The position numbers were made by a program, and so were the translations under genes. From NCBI GenBank assembly GCA_938084715.1, contig CALKES010000001.1:19326-83325 (forward strand): 64,000 nucleotides of DNA, in the 5' to 3' direction. The DNA comes from Candidatus Bipolaricaulota bacterium. Lineage in GTDB: Bacteria; Bipolaricaulota; Bipolaricaulia; Bipolaricaulales; Bipolaricaulaceae. The stretch's first letter is position 1. Each line of letters begins with the position of its first letter. The notes below the pieces were generated by a model that searched no databases, was not told the origin of the DNA, and saw only the letters and a list, made by a program, of their open reading frames with translations. This document shows, piece by piece, positions 1-8,289 of this stretch.

Positions 1-128
1 CGAGCTCCCGGTTCGATGTGCCGCTCGTGTTCGCCGGGCTCCTCGTCATCGCCGCGCTGGGGGTCGTCCTTTACGCCGTGTTTGCGATCCTGGAAGGGAG
101 GCTCACGAGCTGGGCCTACCGGAGGTGA
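1..128 (+). CDS. ABC transporter permease, C-terminal fragment
   Basis: Only the last 41 codons are in the window. They read as one hydrophobic membrane segment (about VFAGLLVIAALGVVLYAVFA) followed by a short basic tail, LEGRLTSWAYRR, ending at TGA 126-128. This hydrophobic helix plus a charged E-R-L-x-x-W tail is typical of the C-terminus of SsuC/TauC/ThiX-type inner-membrane permeases, which form the channel of nitrate/sulfonate/thiamine-precursor ABC importers. The next gene starts inside its stop codon (GTGA overlap), so the two are probably translationally coupled. The substrate cannot be told from the fragment, and the family call rests on this tail alone. Confidence 0.5.
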   Translation, partial: SSRFDVPLVFAGLLVIAALGVVLYAVFAILEGRLTSWAYRR

Positions 129-769
129 GGGTGCGGACCCTGGCCCTGCTGGTCCCTGGGTTGGTGGCCCTGCTCGCCGGGCCGGGCTTCGGGGCAGGAT
201 GGACGTTCGCCGAGGCCCTCCCCACCTGGGGGCTCCACCGGCCCACCGCCTACACCCTCGCCCGGGGAGAGACCCAGCTTCAGCTCCTCGCCTTCGCCGC
301 CCCCACAAATCCCCTGGCCTTCTTCGAGGTGGAGTACGGGCTCTCCGACGCCTTCCAGTTTGGGTTCCGGCCCGTGGCGGCGTTCTTCGGGGACCTCCGG
401 GGGTGGGGCAAGGTCCACGTGGGGACGACTGGGGCGGTGGCCCTCGCGATCCCGTTCGGGGTCGAGGTCTTCGTTTCGTCCTGGGCCTGGGCCGTCCACG
501 GGGGGTGGGTCCTCTCCTGGCGGGTTCTGCCGTTTCTCACCCTCCACCCGGGGATCGACCTCCGCTTCTCCCCCGGGATGAGCCTTCAGCCCTACGGAAG
601 CGCCGACTTCGACCTCGGGCGCTACCTGAAGGTCATCGTGGAACTTGACGCGGAGCCCCCTCACGTCCACGTGGGGCTCCTCGCCTGGGTCTGGGGGGCG
701 GTCCGGTTCCAGGTGGACACCCCGCTCCCCACGGTGAGCCTCCGGGTGAGCGTGGCCGGCCGGTTCTAG
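125..769 (+). CDS. Hypothetical secreted protein
   Basis: The product is 214 aa. The GTG start overlaps the stop of the upstream permease. Residues 1-24 form a typical signal peptide (two arginines, a Leu/Val-rich core, then small residues GFGAG). The mature part is rich in aromatic residues and glycine, with alternating polar and non-polar stretches and no cysteines. It ends in a hydrophobic-alternating strand with a terminal phenylalanine (VSLRVSVAGRF), as many outer-membrane beta-barrel proteins do. I do not recognise a named family. The overlap with the permease suggests a shared transcript. A small beta-barrel or periplasmic protein is an inference from composition only. Confidence 0.6.
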   Translation: MRVRTLALLVPGLVALLAGPGFGAGWTFAEALPTWGLHRPTAYTLARGETQLQLLAFAAPTNPLAFFEVEYGLSDAFQFGFRPVAAFFGDLRGWGKVHVGTTGAVALAIPFGVEVFVSSWAWAVHGGWVLSWRVLPFLTLHPGIDLRFSPGMSLQPYGSADFDLGRYLKVIVELDAEPPHVHVGLLAWVWGAVRFQVDTPLPTVSLRVSVAGRF

Positions 770-773
770 GTCG

Positions 774-2066
774 CTACTCCCCCAGCCGGAACGGGGGGTA
801 GCGGTCCGTCATCAGGGCGGCGTAGGCCGCCACCCGGTACGCCCAGCGGTTCATGTCCATCACGAACCCGAACATCCCCTTGGGGTACCGGCCCCGGAAG
901 AGGAGGGCCACGCCGGCGAAGAGGCAGAGGAGCGGGACCAGGCCCCCGCCCGACCGGCCTCCCCCGCCCTGGAACAGGCTCACCACCGCGTAGTGGGGAA
1001 GGGCCAGCAGCCACCACTTCACGAGGGCAAGCCCCCGGGAGAGGCGCTCGGGGTAGGCAACCTCGAGGTCCGCGGGGTAGCCCCCGGCCCGGAGGGAGAA
1101 GGGCGGGTAGCGGTCTGTCCCCAGGGCCTGATAGCCGTAGAACCCCACCCGCCACGTCCAGCGGAGGACCCCCACGTTGTAGCGGAAGAGGGCCCGCGGG
1201 TAGCGCCCGGTGAAGAGGATTGCAACGAGGGAAAGGAGCCACGACCCGAGGAATCCCAGCCAGAGGAAGGCGAGGACGAGGTAGTGGGGGACGAGGAGGA
1301 GCCACTTGACGAGCCACAGGGCAGGGGAGAGGGGCTCGGAGAGCTCGCCCGCCAAGGTGAGGGGGTAGCCCACCGGGGCGCTCGCCTCCTCTCGTTTGTC
1401 AAGCAAGGGTCTTCCCGTTGCGCCAACGTAGATCAGCGCCACGGCCAGGACGACGAGCGCCAGGCCCCCGAGGAGGAGCCCCACGGCCAAGGGGACGAGC
1501 CCGGGGAACCGCACCCCCACCGACGCCCACGCCTCGACCCCTGAAGAACCGTCGGCGTTCATCAGGACGACGGTCCAATCCCCAGGCTTCAACTCCCAGG
1601 TGAGGGTTTGCGTCCCGGGGCCCTCGACCCGGGCAGCCCAGATGGGCCGTCGGCCCGGAAGCTCAGGCGGCGGGCCCCCGGGGACGCTTCGGTAGCCCAC
1701 CCGGGCCGGCCGGAGGACGAAGTCCACCACCTCGTCCCGGGCCACGCCCGCGAGGTAGGCCAGGGCATCCCGCCGGTCGGCGATCCCCACGAACAGGGCC
1801 CGGCCGGGATCGGCGGCCCGGGCCTCCAGCCGAACCGTGGCCCTCCCTCCCCGCCACCATGCCCCCCCTCCGCCCCACCCCCCGGCCTGGGAGACGACCG
1901 CGTAGGCGCCCGAGGTAAGCCTCAGCTCCCCCGAGGAGAGGAACCCGTCCCCCCGGACGAACGCCAGGCGGAAGACGAGGCCCGCCGTCCCCCCGATGAC
2001 GAGGGCGACCCCGACGATCCCCACCAGGACCCCGAAGACAACGACCAGGACTCTCCCGAGCTTCAT
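774..2066 (-). CDS. DUF4389-domain membrane protein
   Basis: The product is 430 aa. Residues 1-35 contain an N-terminal membrane anchor, followed by a roughly 150-residue exposed domain and a second anchor near residues 190-215. The C-terminal half holds two copies of a DUF4389-type unit: each has a hydrophobic hairpin beginning LVKWLLL or LVKWWLL and then a motif RYP(R/K)-x-(L/M)F ending in TDRYPPF. Such proteins are membrane proteins of unknown role. The gene ends a few bases from the oppositely oriented secreted-protein gene (tail to tail) and has its own promoter at 2122-2150. The duplication of the RYP...TDRYPPF unit is directly visible. Confidence 0.75.
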   Translation of the reverse strand: MKLGRVLVVVFGVLVGIVGVALVIGGTAGLVFRLAFVRGDGFLSSGELRLTSGAYAVVSQAGGWGGGGAWWRGGRATVRLEARAADPGRALFVGIADRRDALAYLAGVARDEVVDFVLRPARVGYRSVPGGPPPELPGRRPIWAARVEGPGTQTLTWELKPGDWTVVLMNADGSSGVEAWASVGVRFPGLVPLAVGLLLGGLALVVLAVALIYVGATGRPLLDKREEASAPVGYPLTLAGELSEPLSPALWLVKWLLLVPHYLVLAFLWLGFLGSWLLSLVAILFTGRYPRALFRYNVGVLRWTWRVGFYGYQALGTDRYPPFSLRAGGYPADLEVAYPERLSRGLALVKWWLLALPHYAVVSLFQGGGGRSGGGLVPLLCLFAGVALLFRGRYPKGMFGFVMDMNRWAYRVAAYAALMTDRYPPFRLGE

Positions 2067-2121
2067 CCTCCCCTCCCTTTCCAGCTTCCCCTTCGCAACC
2101 TACCCCAGGTTCCGCAGCCCT

Positions 2122-2150
2122 ATCGTAGTCGGTCTTTCTCCCCTTGCCAA
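2122..2150 (-). promoter_or_regulatory. Sigma70-type promoter for the DUF4389 gene
   Basis: On the minus strand, TTGGCA (2150-2145) is separated by 17 nt from TACGAT (2127-2122). Transcription would start near 2115, about 50 nt before the ATG at 2066. The rest of 2067-2345 holds no gene. For the plus-strand gene at 2346 I see only a weaker pair, TTGTGA (2257-2262) and TAAGAT (2282-2287), with a long 19-nt spacer. Confidence 0.55.
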
Positions 2151-2345
2151 AACTCGGCCCCCGGCTGCCGACGGTGAGGGGATGGAACCCCGGGCCAAGA
2201 CCGACGGCCCCCGGGTGGCCCATGCCTCCCAACCAACGCCGCACCCGGCGGCGGGGTTGTGACCGAGCAAGGCCGCTTCGGTAAGATCGGGCCCGATGCC
2301 AGGCTTCCCGCGTGACGTCGGCCCCGCCCCCTCTGGAGGGCGAAC

Positions 2346-4427
2346 GTGAGGCTCGACCGCCACCCCATCCTCCCCGTCGGGCGGGGGGAGCCGTTCCCCT
2401 TCGCCTTCGCCGGCCGGGAGCTCCTCGCCTACCCCGGGGAGACGATCGCCGCGGCCCTGTTCGCCCACGGGATCCGCGTCTTCGGCCACCACCCCAAAGA
2501 CGGGGCCCCCCAGGGGATCTTCTGCGCCAACGGCCAGTGTGCCCAGTGCCTGGTGCTCGCCGACGGCCTCCCCGTCAAGGCGTGCATGACCCCCGCCTGC
2601 CCTGGGATGCGGGTCGAGCCGGTGGACGGCCTCCCCGAGCTCCCGCGCGTCCCTGCCCCGCCTCGGATGCAAGAATTGGAGCGGCTTGAGGTCCCGGTCC
2701 TCGTGATCGGCGGCGGGCCGGCCGGGCTTTCGGCAGCCATCGAACTCGGGGGTCGCGGGATCAACACCCTCCTCGTCGACGACAAGGGCCGCCTGGGGGG
2801 GAAGCTCGTCCTCCAGACCCACCGCTTCTTTGGGTCCACCGAGGCCGTCTACGCCGGGACTCGGGGGATTGACATCGCGGCGCGCCTGGAGGAGGAGGTG
2901 CGGGCCCTCCCCTCCGTCGAGGTCTGGCTTAACACCGTGGCCCTCGCCGTCTACAGCGACGGCTGGGTGGGCATCCTCCGGGAGGGAAGGAGCTACGTCC
3001 TCGCCCGGCCCGAGGTCCTCCTCGTCGCCTCCGGGGCCCGGGAGAGGTCCCTCGTGTTCCGGGGGAACACCCTCCCTGGAGTCTACGGGGCCGGGGCGTT
3101 CCAGACCCTGGTGAACCGGGACCTCGTCCGGGCCGCGGAGCGGCTGTTCATCGTCGGGGGCGGGAACGTCGGGCTCATCGCCGGCTACCACGCGATCCAG
3201 GCCGGGATCGAGGTCGTGGGCCTGGCCGAGGTCCTCCCCGAGTGCGGGGGGTACAAGGTCCACAGGGACAAGCTCGCTCGGCTAGGGGTCCCCATCTTCA
3301 CCTCCCATACGATCCTCTCCGCCAACGGCCGGGACGGCGTGGAGTCGGTCACGATCGCGAGGGTGGACGACCGGTTCCAGCCCGTCCCGGGGACGGAGAA
3401 GACGTTCAAGTGCGACACGGTCCTCGTGGCGGTTGGGCTCGATCCCGTGGATGAGTTCTACCGGAAGGCGAGGGAGTTTGGGATGAAGGCGTTTGCCGCC
3501 GGGGACGCCCAGGAGATCGCCGAGGCCTCAGCGGCGATCTTCTCCGGGAAGATCGCGGGGCGGCGGATCGCTCACGCCCTCGGGATCCCGGGGGTCGTCG
3601 TCCCCCCGGAGTGGGAGAAGACGCTCCAGATTCTGAAGTCCCGCCCCGGGGCCCGGCGGGAACCCCCGGCCGAGCTCCCGGCCCAGGGGGTCGTCCCCGT
3701 CCTCCACTGCCACGAGGAGATCCCGTGCAACCCCTGCGCCTCGGTCTGCCCTCAGGGCCTCCTCGAGGTCGATCCCCAGGACATCCGCAAGGTCCCGGAG
3801 TTCCACGCCGACCGGGACCAGGCGTGCCTGGGTTGCGAGCGGTGCGTCGTCGTCTGCCCGGGGCTTGCGATCACCCTCGTCGACTACCGGCGGGACCCGG
3901 ATTACCCCACGGTCACCCTCCCCCACGAGCTCGGTCCGGAGGCGGTCCCCGTGGGGGCCAGGGTGGCCGTGGTGAGCGCCTCCGGCGAGGTCCTCGGCGA
4001 GGCGGAGGTCCGGGAGGTCCGGGCGATCCCCCGCAACAACCGGACGGTCCTCGTCAAGCTCGTCCTCCCCAAGGAGATTGCCCCCCGAGCCGCGGGGATC
4101 CGCCTCGGAGCGAAGTGGGCCGAGGAGCCCATCCCCCAGGCGGTGGAGCGGCTGGAGGACGACGCGATCGTCTGCCGGTGCGAGCGGGTGACAGCTGGGG
4201 AGATCCGGGCCCTCATCCGAGCCGGGTTCCGGGACATGAACGCCCTCAAAGCGGTGACAAGGGTTGGGATGGGGGCGTGCGGGGGGAAGACCTGCGGCCC
4301 CCTCCTCAAGAGGCTGTTCCGCGAGGAGGGGGTGCCGCTGGACGAGGTCACGGACTACGTGGGCCGACCCCTGTTCATCGAGGTGCCCTTGGGGATCTTC
4401 GCTGGCGCGGAGCCGGGCGATGGCTAG
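2346..4427 (+). CDS. Iron-sulfur FAD oxidoreductase fusion (sarcosine oxidase alpha/HcnAB-like)
   Basis: The product is 693 aa with a GTG start. Domain order: an N-terminal 2Fe-2S domain with four cysteines (C60, C65, C68, C80); an FAD-binding GGGPAG (122-127) followed by a second Rossmann motif GGGNVG, giving a pyridine-nucleotide-disulfide-reductase fold; a ferredoxin module with two cysteine clusters (CHEEIPCNPCASVCP and CLGCERCVVVCP), enough for two 4Fe-4S centres; and a C-terminal BFD-like cysteine-rich domain (CRCE ... CGGKTC). It combines in one chain what is split between HcnA and HcnB, or between subunits of sarcosine, octopine or hydroxyproline dehydrogenases. It overlaps the DadA-type gene by 8 nt (ATGGCTAG), so the two almost certainly form one complex. 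That complex would oxidise an amino or imino acid and pass electrons through the Fe-S centres. The substrate is not determinable here. Confidence 0.85.
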   Translation: MRLDRHPILPVGRGEPFPFAFAGRELLAYPGETIAAALFAHGIRVFGHHPKDGAPQGIFCANGQCAQCLVLADGLPVKACMTPACPGMRVEPVDGLPELPRVPAPPRMQELERLEVPVLVIGGGPAGLSAAIELGGRGINTLLVDDKGRLGGKLVLQTHRFFGSTEAVYAGTRGIDIAARLEEEVRALPSVEVWLNTVALAVYSDGWVGILREGRSYVLARPEVLLVASGARERSLVFRGNTLPGVYGAGAFQTLVNRDLVRAAERLFIVGGGNVGLIAGYHAIQAGIEVVGLAEVLPECGGYKVHRDKLARLGVPIFTSHTILSANGRDGVESVTIARVDDRFQPVPGTEKTFKCDTVLVAVGLDPVDEFYRKAREFGMKAFAAGDAQEIAEASAAIFSGKIAGRRIAHALGIPGVVVPPEWEKTLQILKSRPGARREPPAELPAQGVVPVLHCHEEIPCNPCASVCPQGLLEVDPQDIRKVPEFHADRDQACLGCERCVVVCPGLAITLVDYRRDPDYPTVTLPHELGPEAVPVGARVAVVSASGEVLGEAEVREVRAIPRNNRTVLVKLVLPKEIAPRAAGIRLGAKWAEEPIPQAVERLEDDAIVCRCERVTAGEIRALIRAGFRDMNALKAVTRVGMGACGGKTCGPLLKRLFREEGVPLDEVTDYVGRPLFIEVPLGIFAGAEPGDG

Positions 4428-5571
4428 CTACGACGTCGTGGTCGTTGGGGCGGGGAGCGTGGGGACCCCTGCCGCCCTGGCCCTCGCTGAGGCTGGGCTC
4501 CGGGTCCTCGTCCTCGACGCCCGGCCGAGCGCCGGCCAGGGTTCGAACAAGGCCGCGATCGGCGGCGTCCGGGCCACCCACTCCGACCCGGCCAAGATCC
4601 GCCTCGGCCGCCGGTCGATCGAGATCGTCTCCACGTGGAAGGAGACCCGGGGAGGGGAGATCGAGTGGCGGAGCGGGGGGTACGTGTTCGTCGCCTACAC
4701 CCCGCGGGAGGAAAAACTCCTCAAGGACCTCCTCCTCGTCCAGCACCGCTACGGCTTGGGGATCGACTGGCTCGAGGCCCGGGACCTCCTCCGGATCGTC
4801 CCCGACCTCAACCCCGACGGGCTTCTCGGCGGGACCTACAGCCCGGGGGACGGCCACCTCTCCCCCCTCCTCCTCGTCCACGCCTACTACCGAGAGGCGA
4901 GGCGGGCGGGGGCGGAGTTCCACTTCCGGGAGAAGGTGACGGGGATCGAGGTCCGGAACGGGCGGGTCCGGGCCGTGGTGACGGATCAGGGCCGGTATGG
5001 GACAGCCGTGGTCGTCAACGCCGCCGGGGCGTGGGCCCGGGAAATCGGGCGGATGGTCGGGGAGGACCACCCCGTGGTCCCGGACTCCCACGAGGCCGGG
5101 GTGACCGAGCCCGTGGCCCACTTCCTCGACCCGATGATCGTGGACATCCGCCCCGCCCCAGGGTCCTCCAACTACTACTTCCACCAGCTCGCCTCGGGCC
5201 AGCTCACGTTCTGCATTTCCCCAAGTCCCCCCATCGTCGGGGAGGACTGCCGGGAGACGAGCGCGTTCCTCCCCATGGTCGCCCGGCGGATGGTGGAGCT
5301 CATGCCCCGGCTCGCCAACGTCCGGGTCCGGCGGACGTGGCGGGGCCTGTACCCCATGACCCCCGACGGCTCCCCCCTGGTGGGGTGGTCGTCGGAGGTG
5401 GAGGGGTACGCGGTGGCGATCGGGATGTGCGGCCAGGGGGTCATGCTCGGGCCGGCGGTGGGGGAGCTCCTGGGGCGGCTCGTGACGGACCAGCTCCTCC
5501 CCGAGGACCACGAGGTCCTGACCCTCCTCTCCCCCAGCCGCCCGTTCGCCGCCCAGGAGGCCCTAAAGTAG
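4420..5571 (+). CDS. DadA-family FAD-dependent amine oxidoreductase (sarcosine oxidase beta/HcnC-like)
   Basis: The product is 383 aa. The ATG at 4420 lies inside the end of the upstream gene, and the chain begins directly with a strand and the dinucleotide-binding motif VVVGAGSVG (residues 6-14). The conserved C-terminal FAD signature reads RTWRGLYPMTPDGSPLVGW, and GMCGQGVMLGPAVGELL follows, as in glycine/sarcosine/D-amino-acid dehydrogenases. This is the catalytic flavin subunit that would take a hydride from an N-methyl or alpha-amino substrate. The fused Fe-S flavoprotein upstream would be its electron acceptor. No GcvT-like folate domain, as in heterotetrameric sarcosine oxidase, is fused or adjacent. 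Confidence 0.85.
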   Translation: MASYDVVVVGAGSVGTPAALALAEAGLRVLVLDARPSAGQGSNKAAIGGVRATHSDPAKIRLGRRSIEIVSTWKETRGGEIEWRSGGYVFVAYTPREEKLLKDLLLVQHRYGLGIDWLEARDLLRIVPDLNPDGLLGGTYSPGDGHLSPLLLVHAYYREARRAGAEFHFREKVTGIEVRNGRVRAVVTDQGRYGTAVVVNAAGAWAREIGRMVGEDHPVVPDSHEAGVTEPVAHFLDPMIVDIRPAPGSSNYYFHQLASGQLTFCISPSPPIVGEDCRETSAFLPMVARRMVELMPRLANVRVRRTWRGLYPMTPDGSPLVGWSSEVEGYAVAIGMCGQGVMLGPAVGELLGRLVTDQLLPEDHEVLTLLSPSRPFAAQEALK

Positions 5572-5627
5572 GGCCTTCGGCCCAGGCCTGGCACGGCCCC
5601 CGGGGGAAGAACCCTTGGGTTCCCTCC

Positions 5628-5667
5628 CTCGATGGGGGAGGGAGGGGGAGAGGGTGCCCCCATCGAG
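5628..5667. repeat. Perfect 11-bp inverted repeat (terminator-like)
   Basis: CTCGATGGGGG at 5628-5638 is repeated as its exact reverse complement CCCCCATCGAG at 5657-5667, with an 18-nt purine-rich loop. It lies in the 152-bp gap between the DadA-type gene and bcp. A G run rather than a T run follows, so it is not a classical intrinsic terminator. It could still pause or end transcription or protect a 3' end. Confidence 0.45.
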
Positions 5668-5723
5668 TGCAAGGGGGGGGTCCTGACTAGCTCCCCAACC
5701 GCGGGAAGCCGTACCATCGGGGC

Positions 5724-6194
5724 ATGACGGAACCGAAGCTCAAGCCAGGTGACCCAGCGCCGGACTTCGTCCTCACCTCGGACGAGGGGAAGCCGGTTCG
5801 GCTGTCCGACTTCCGGGGGAAGAAGGTCCTCCTCTACTTCTACCCCAAGGCCGGGACCCCCGGCTGCACCCAGCAGGCGTGCGCCCTCCGCGACCTCCAC
5901 CCCGACGTCTCGGAGAAGGGCGTGGTCGTGATCGGGATCAGCCCGGACTCCCCCGAGGCCCTGAGGAAGTTCCGGGCCAAGTACAACCTCCCCTTCCTCC
6001 TCCTCTCCGACCCCGATCGGACGGTGGCCCGCCTGTACGGGGCGTGGGGGGAGCGGTCCCTCTACGGGCGCCTCTTCGAGGGGATCCTCCGCTCCCACGT
6101 CGCCATCGACCCCCAGGGGCGGATCGTGGACTACGAGCTCAAGGTGAAGCCCCTGGAGACGGCCGAGGCCGCCCGGAGGCTCGCCGCGGCCTGA
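5724..6194 (+). CDS. bcp: Thioredoxin-dependent thiol peroxidase, Bcp/PrxQ type
   Basis: The product is 156 aa, the same length as E. coli Bcp. It reduces hydrogen peroxide and organic hydroperoxides in the cytosol using thioredoxin. The peroxidatic cysteine is in TPGCTQQAC (C48), with the resolving cysteine five residues on (C53), the atypical two-cysteine Bcp arrangement. The upstream LYFYPKAGTPGC strand-loop is the peroxiredoxin signature. It follows a flavoenzyme pair that could release peroxide if it reacts with oxygen, a sensible but unproven link. The NifU-like gene lies 47 nt downstream in the same direction. Confidence 0.92.
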   Translation: MTEPKLKPGDPAPDFVLTSDEGKPVRLSDFRGKKVLLYFYPKAGTPGCTQQACALRDLHPDVSEKGVVVIGISPDSPEALRKFRAKYNLPFLLLSDPDRTVARLYGAWGERSLYGRLFEGILRSHVAIDPQGRIVDYELKVKPLETAEAARRLAAA

Positions 6195-6241
6195 CGGGGG
6201 CCCCCGGACCCGCTAAGCTTGGTCCGGACAAGGAGGGACTT

Positions 6242-6463
6242 ATGGAAGAGAAGGTCCGGGAAGCGCTGGAGGGGATCCGGATGTACCTCCAGGCCGACGG
6301 AGGGGATGTCGAGCTCCTCGAGGTGACCGAGGACGGGGTCGTGCGGGTGAGGCTCGTGGGAGCCTGCCACGGGTGCCCGATGGCGGCGATGACCCTCGCC
6401 CACACGATCGAGCGGATGCTCAAGGAAGAGGTCCCCGAGGTCACCGCGGTCGAGGCAGCGTAG
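6242..6463 (+). CDS. NifU-like iron-sulfur scaffold protein
   Basis: The product is 73 aa, corresponding to the stand-alone C-terminal Nfu domain. It carries the family motif GACHGCPM (C-x-x-C), whose cysteine pair would hold a bridging 4Fe-4S cluster between two subunits for transfer to apoproteins. The N-terminal EEKVREALEGIRMYLQADGGDVELLEV is the usual Nfu start. A strong ribosome binding site, AAGGAGGGA, precedes the ATG. Plausible clients nearby are the Fe-S flavoprotein at 2346 and endonuclease III at 20122. Confidence 0.92.
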   Translation: MEEKVREALEGIRMYLQADGGDVELLEVTEDGVVRVRLVGACHGCPMAAMTLAHTIERMLKEEVPEVTAVEAA

Positions 6464-6475
6464 AGGGAGGCGACG

Positions 6476-7921
6476 ATGGAGGAACTGGTCCATGCGGGGC
6501 TCAACGCCCTGAAAGACCTAGGGGTGGACTACGGGGAGGTACGGGCTGAGGTCCGCACCGAGGAGAACGTGGGGGTGAAGAACCGGGAGGTGGAGGCGGT
6601 CTCCCGGAGGGAGTCCCGCGGCGTGGGGATCCGCGTCCTCCACGACGGGGCGTGGGGCTTCGCCGCCACGGGCGACACGGGGAAACGAGCGATCGCCAAA
6701 GCGGCCCGGGCGGCCCTCGCGATCGCCCGGGCCACGGCCTCGGTCCGGGGGGAGAGGGTGGAGCTCGCCCCCGAGCCCGCCCACAAGGCAAAGTTCGTGG
6801 GCCCCTGCAAGCGGGATCCCCTCGCCGTCTCCCTCGAGGAGAAGCTCGACCTCCTCTTCTCGTGCACGGACCGGATCCTCGCCGTCCGGGGGGTGGCGAT
6901 GGCCAAGGGCGGGATCGCCGCCTGGCGGGTGGAGAAGATCTTTGGAAACACCGAAGGGTCCCTCATCCGCCAGACCCTCACCCAGTGCGGGGCGGGGATC
7001 GAGGCCTACGCCGCCGGGGCGGGCGAGTTCCAGCGCCGCTCCTACCCCTGCTCGTTCGGCGGCGACTACGCGAGCGCCGGCTACGAGTTCATCGAGGGCC
7101 TCCGGCTCCTGGATCACGCGACCGAGATCGCCGAGGAGGCGGTGGCCCTCCTCTCGGCCCCGGTCTGCCCCACGGGCACGTTCGACATCATCCTGGAGGG
7201 CTCCCAGCTCGCCCTCCAGGTCCACGAGTCCGTCGGACACCCGACCGAGCTCGACCGGGTCCTGGGGACGGAGCTCTCCTACGCTGGGGGGAGCTTCCTC
7301 ACCCTGGACAAGCTCGGGACCTTCCGCTACGGGTCGGAGATCGTGAACCTCGTGGCCGACGCCACGGTCCCGGGGGGCCTGGGGACGTTCGGCTACGACG
7401 ACGAGGGCGTCCCCGCCCAGCGGGTCGACCTCGTCCGAAACGGGATCTTTGTGGGCTACCTCTCCTCCCGGGACACCGCCCCCAAGATTGGGGCCCGCCG
7501 GAGTGGCGGGGCGGCCCGGGCCTCGAGCTGGGCCCGGATCCCCATCGTCCGGATGACGAACATCAACCTCCTACCCGGGGAGGGGACCCTCGAGGACCTC
7601 ATCCGGGACACGAAGCACGGGATCCTCTTCGCCACGAACAAGTCCTGGTCCATCGACGACCGGCGGGTGAACTTCCAGTTCGGAACCGAGATCGCCTGGG
7701 AGATCGTGGACGGCCGGAAGGCCCGGATCCTCAAGAACCCCCTCTACACTGGGATCACCCCCCAGTTCTGGGCATCTTGTGTCGCCATCGCCGGGCCGAA
7801 GGACTGGCACCTGTGGGGGGTCCCCAACTGCGGAAAGGGCGAGCCGAGCCAGACGATGCAGGTCGGCCACGGCGTCGCCCCGGCGAAGTTCGCCAAGGTC
7901 CAGGTGCGAGGTGCGGGATGA
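6476..7921 (+). CDS. tldD: TldD/PmbA-family metalloprotease
   Basis: The product is 481 aa, the usual TldD length. TldD pairs with TldE (PmbA) to degrade unfolded peptides and trim peptide natural products. The metal motif H-E-x-x-x-H is present (H250, E251, H255), and a late cysteine-containing segment near the C-terminus (NCGKGEPSQTMQVGHG) supplies the remaining family signature. It starts 13 nt after the NifU-like gene and overlaps the next gene by ATGA. No tldE lies in this window, so the partner must be elsewhere or the protein acts alone. Confidence 0.9.
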   Translation: MEELVHAGLNALKDLGVDYGEVRAEVRTEENVGVKNREVEAVSRRESRGVGIRVLHDGAWGFAATGDTGKRAIAKAARAALAIARATASVRGERVELAPEPAHKAKFVGPCKRDPLAVSLEEKLDLLFSCTDRILAVRGVAMAKGGIAAWRVEKIFGNTEGSLIRQTLTQCGAGIEAYAAGAGEFQRRSYPCSFGGDYASAGYEFIEGLRLLDHATEIAEEAVALLSAPVCPTGTFDIILEGSQLALQVHESVGHPTELDRVLGTELSYAGGSFLTLDKLGTFRYGSEIVNLVADATVPGGLGTFGYDDEGVPAQRVDLVRNGIFVGYLSSRDTAPKIGARRSGGAARASSWARIPIVRMTNINLLPGEGTLEDLIRDTKHGILFATNKSWSIDDRRVNFQFGTEIAWEIVDGRKARILKNPLYTGITPQFWASCVAIAGPKDWHLWGVPNCGKGEPSQTMQVGHGVAPAKFAKVQVRGAG

Positions 7922-8214
7922 TCGTCTGCGAGTTCTCCGTCACCCCGATCGGCGTGGGGGAGTCCCTGTCCCCCTACGTCGCCCGGTGCGAGAAGATCGT
8001 CCGGGAGAGCGGCCTTCCGAACATGCTCACCCCGATGGGGACGGTGATCGAGGGGGAGTGGGACGAGGTGATGGCCGTCATCCGGGCCTGCCACATGGCG
8101 GTGCGGGCCGACTGCCGGCGGGTCTCGACCCTTATCCGGATCGACGACCGGGAGGGCCCGCGGGGGCGGATGGTCCAGAAGGTCCGCTCGGTGGAGGAGA
8201 AGCTCGGGGGCTAG
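7918..8214 (+). CDS. MTH1187-family thiamine-binding protein
   Basis: The product is 98 aa of the small ferredoxin-like-fold MTH1187/YkoF-related family (old DUF77), whose members form tetramers and bind thiamine. Signature stretches are the opening strand VCEFSVTPIGVGESLSPYV, the central NMLTPMGTVIEGEWDEV and the helix ending DCRRVSTLIRIDDR. Its ATG lies in the stop region of tldD (ATGA overlap), implying coupled translation. The role (thiamine carrier or sensor) is from the family, not this sequence. Confidence 0.85.
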   Translation: MIVCEFSVTPIGVGESLSPYVARCEKIVRESGLPNMLTPMGTVIEGEWDEVMAVIRACHMAVRADCRRVSTLIRIDDREGPRGRMVQKVRSVEEKLGG

Positions 8215-8230
8215 GCCTCTCTGGAGAGGC
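8215..8230. terminator. Short GC hairpin between convergent genes
   Basis: GCCTCTC and GAGAGGC are exact reverse complements separated by 2 nt, just after the stop of the thiamine-binding gene (6 bp effective stem with a 4-nt loop). No T run follows. It may serve both this operon and the convergent cdsA operon ending at 8290. Confidence 0.35.
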
Positions 8231-8289
8231 TCGCCCCCCCGCCGTCCCAGGCCCCGGGGGGTCCTGGGCACCCTTGAAGGGTCGGGGGG

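Noticed and set aside
2160..2345. Possible glycine riboswitch before the amine dehydrogenase genes
   Set aside because: The GC-rich stems are not arranged like the glycine aptamer and its conserved core sequences are absent.
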